The notes under the pieces: generated by a model
The model's input: only the letters and a program-made list of their open reading frames with translations
The model's database searches: none
What the model was told of the DNA's origin: nothing
Part shown: positions 5,384 to 7,020 of the stretch, piece after piece
How positions within the stretch are numbered: position 1 is the stretch's first letter
How the letters are laid out: each line of letters begins with the position of its first letter
Assembly (NCBI GenBank): GCA_950071875.1
Contig: CATMNW010000128.1
Span: 1 to 7,020, forward strand
Reading direction: 5' to 3'
Origin: an uncultured Erythrobacteraceae bacterium
Lineage (GTDB): Bacteria > Pseudomonadota > Alphaproteobacteria > Sphingomonadales > Sphingomonadaceae
DNA: 7,020 bases
Made by a program: the position numbers and the translations under genes

Positions 5384-6739
5384 CTATTTCACGCGCGCGG
5401 CAATGCTCTTCGGGCTTGTCCGGCGCAGCGTTTCCAGCGCGTAGTGCAGCTGGAAATCCTCGATACCCTTTTCCTTCAGCTCCTCGGCGGTTTGCTGGAA
5501 GCGGGGATCGTCACGGGTATCCTTTTCCACTTCCTTATCTTCGATGCCGAGTTCGTTGATGAGGTGGCCGCGAAGATCGGATTCGCGCATCTGGAACCGC
5601 GCACGCTTGGCCAGATCGGGATCGGACAGCTGCGGCACCCGGATGTCGGGCTTGATGCCGCCCTCCTGCACCGAGTTTCCGGCCGGCGTGTAATAGCGCG
5701 CCGTGGTGAGTTTGAGCGCAGCTTCGCGGCCCAGCGGGAGTAGCGACTGGACGCTCCCCTTGCCGAAACTCTGCTCGCCCATGACGACCGCACGGCGGTG
5801 GTCCTGCAACGCGCCCGCAACGATCTCGGACGCCGAAGCGGAGCCTGCGTCGATGAGCACCACGATCGGCAGTCCGGCAGCTATATCGCCGCGGAAAACC
5901 GTCTCGGCGTCATAGGCGATGTTCTCGCCTCGCGCGCGGCCACGCTGCGACACGATCCGGCCTTCGGTAAGGAAAAGGTCGGAAAGGGCGACCGCCTCGT
6001 CGAGAGAACCGCCCGGGTTGGAGCGCAAGTCCAGTACAAGGCCGTTGAGCCTTCCTGTTGCTTCACCCTGCAAGGCTTCCCAGGCGGCGAAGACATCGCT
6101 GCCGACGTCGCGGGAAAACTCGTTGATCATGATGTGGCCGATATTCCCGTCCTGCAGCTCCCACGTCACAGGCTCGAGCTCGATCAGGCCGCGGGTCACA
6201 TTGATGTCGAACGGTTCGTCCCGGCCGGGGCGGAAAATCGTCAACTGGATCGAAGTGCCGGACCGGCCACGCATCTGGGCCACCGATTCGTCGAGCGTCT
6301 GCCCGACAATAAGCCGGCCATCAAGATGGGTGATGAAGTCACCCGACTTGATACCCACCTTGTCTGCCGGGCTACCGCGGAAGGGGGAAATGACCTTCAC
6401 CGCGCCATCCTCTCCGACAACGGAGAGGCCGAGACCGGAATAATTGCCGTCGATCATCGTCTCGAGCCGCTGAAGGTCGCTGCCATCGAGATAGCCCGAA
6501 TGCGGATCCAGCGAGGCCAGCATACCGTCGATCATGCCGCGGATCAGCTTGTCGTCCTCGACCGGCTCGACATAGCCTTGCTTGATGGCGTTGAACACGT
6601 CCGCCAGCGCGCGCAACTCCTGCATCGGCAGGGGTGCCAGTGCCGCCTTGTCGGCATTGGCGGGGAAGTTCAGGCTGATCAGGACACCGGCACACATGCC
6701 GGTGAAGATCAATCCAAGCTGCTGCAGTTTGCTACGCAT
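5384..6739 (-). CDS. ctpA: Carboxyl-terminal processing protease (peptidase family S41A), PDZ-containing
   Basis: A periplasmic serine protease that cleaves substrates from the C-terminal side; in other bacteria relatives control peptidoglycan hydrolases and envelope proteins. The 451-residue product has a signal peptide or N-terminal membrane anchor (residues 1-30), a helical N-terminal domain with SLDPHSGYL, a PDZ domain from about 95 to 170 (starting GLGLSVV, with GSPADKVGIKSGD), and the S41 protease core. The catalytic Ser302 lies in SASASEI and Lys327 and Gln331 in FGKGSVQ; the 25-residue Ser-Lys and 4-residue Lys-Gln spacings are those of CtpA/CtpB. VLDLRSNPGG is also typical. The start is set at the ATG 6737-6739 because a GGAG lies 5 nt before it; the GTG at 6743-6745, two codons earlier, overlaps that GGAG and could not use it. 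dsbB follows after 16 bp, and the EnvC-like gene ends 49 bp upstream. Confidence 0.94.
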   Translation of the reverse strand: MRSKLQQLGLIFTGMCAGVLISLNFPANADKAALAPLPMQELRALADVFNAIKQGYVEPVEDDKLIRGMIDGMLASLDPHSGYLDGSDLQRLETMIDGNYSGLGLSVVGEDGAVKVISPFRGSPADKVGIKSGDFITHLDGRLIVGQTLDESVAQMRGRSGTSIQLTIFRPGRDEPFDINVTRGLIELEPVTWELQDGNIGHIMINEFSRDVGSDVFAAWEALQGEATGRLNGLVLDLRSNPGGSLDEAVALSDLFLTEGRIVSQRGRARGENIAYDAETVFRGDIAAGLPIVVLIDAGSASASEIVAGALQDHRRAVVMGEQSFGKGSVQSLLPLGREAALKLTTARYYTPAGNSVQEGGIKPDIRVPQLSDPDLAKRARFQMRESDLRGHLINELGIEDKEVEKDTRDDPRFQQTAEELKEKGIEDFQLHYALETLRRTSPKSIAARVK

Positions 6740-6752
6740 GACCACTCCAGAC
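6737..6752 (-). promoter_or_regulatory. ctpA: Ribosome binding site deciding the ctpA start
   Basis: The minus strand reads CTGGAGTGGTCATG: GGAG, then TGGTC, then ATG. This favours the ATG at 6737-6739 over the in-phase GTG at 6743-6745, which is embedded in the GGAG sequence. Confidence 0.6.
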
Positions 6753-6755
6753 GAT

Positions 6756-6781
6756 GGGGCCTTGCCATTCGGCGCTGCCCC
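6756..6781 (-). other. Possible intercistronic RNA hairpin between the envC-like gene and ctpA
   Basis: In the 49-bp gap the transcript could form a 5-bp GGGGC/GCCCC outer stem, a symmetric 3x3 internal loop, and a 3-bp GCC/GGC inner stem with a GAAT loop. There is no U-run after it, so it is not a standard intrinsic terminator. If real, it may stabilise or limit readthrough between the two genes. In GC-rich DNA such pairings also arise by chance. Confidence 0.3.
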
Positions 6782-6788
6782 TGAAAAT

Positions 6789-7020
6789 TCAGTTCAGGCG
6801 AATCCAGTCCAGCGGATCGACCGGCCGCCCCTGATGGCGGATTTCAAAGTATAGCCCCGGCTCCGGGTTTCCTCCGCTGTCGCCTGCCGCGGCCAGCACC
6901 TCGCCGGCCACCACTTGCTCGCCGTTGGACTTGAACAGCGCATCATTGTTTCCGTACACCGTCAAATAGCCTTGGCCGTGGTCGATGATGATGAGATTTC
7001 CGAAGCCGCGCAACCAGTCC
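6789..7020 (-). CDS. envC: EnvC-like murein hydrolase activator (degenerate LytM/M23 domain), C-terminal end only
   Basis: The last 77 codons of a larger gene that continues beyond the window; the frame is open through the window edge, so a TTG at 7011-7013 is an internal codon, not a start. EnvC-type proteins are periplasmic, usually with an N-terminal coiled coil, and switch on amidases that split septal peptidoglycan at division. The visible part is the second half of a LytM/M23 domain: GNLIIIDHGQGYLTVYG, GEQVVAGEVLA, GDSGG and LYFEIRHQGRPVDPLDW. The layout and the ending match E. coli EnvC as I recall it. In active M23 endopeptidases the last motif is HxHFE, supplying a zinc His; here it reads GLYFE, and the YxH position reads YGNN, so this domain is probably catalytically dead, as in EnvC. 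The upstream part is not visible, so a different multi-domain LytM protein is possible. It precedes ctpA by 49 bp on the same strand. Confidence 0.82.
   Translation of the reverse strand, partial: DWLRGFGNLIIIDHGQGYLTVYGNNDALFKSNGEQVVAGEVLAAAGDSGGNPEPGLYFEIRHQGRPVDPLDWIRLN

Noticed and set aside
5798..6784. Long plus-strand open frame (328 codons) opposite ctpA
   Set aside because: It is antisense to the S41 protease coding sequence, with no domain or start signal.

Overview
The window reads as ordinary chromosomal DNA of a GC-rich alphaproteobacterium. Sphingomonadales, probably the Erythrobacter/Qipengyuania group, fits best. The reasons are the Coq7-type ubiquinone hydroxylase, the DsbB-Coq7 pairing, the tight minus-strand gene packing, and a small secreted Cys-containing protein of a kind I associate with sphingomonads. 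There is no rRNA or other phylogenetic marker, so the placement is inference. I see no mobile element, CRISPR array, tRNA or phage gene, and base use looks even throughout.

Left arm, plus strand (1-1194): the 3' part of fabI (enoyl-ACP reductase of type II fatty acid synthesis; its first ~20 codons lie outside the window), then, after a 45-bp gap, a complete GFA-family zinc-binding protein with its own strong ribosome binding site. This arm ends 6 bp from the end of wecC, which runs the opposite way.

Middle, minus strand (1201-3660): wecB and wecC, read in that order. WecB epimerises UDP-GlcNAc to UDP-ManNAc and WecC oxidises it to UDP-ManNAcA, so together they make one activated acidic sugar for a surface polysaccharide. 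No glycosyltransferase, flippase or polymerase is present here. A perfect TATAAT sits between the two genes and a small inverted repeat sits in front of wecB.

Right arm, minus strand (3702-7020): an envelope-directed run read right to left. It comprises the C-terminal end of an EnvC-like degenerate LytM protein, the periplasmic carboxyl-terminal protease CtpA, the disulfide-bond oxidase DsbB, the ubiquinone-synthesis hydroxylase Coq7 (start overlapping the dsbB stop as ATGA), and, after a 92-bp gap, a secreted 190-residue protein of unknown function with four cysteines. DsbB passes electrons to ubiquinone, whose synthesis needs Coq7, which gives a functional reason for that overlap.

I did not find a convincing undescribed system. 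The most interesting items are the unknown four-Cys exported protein, the DsbB-Coq7 coupling, and the loss of metal-site histidines in the EnvC-like end.
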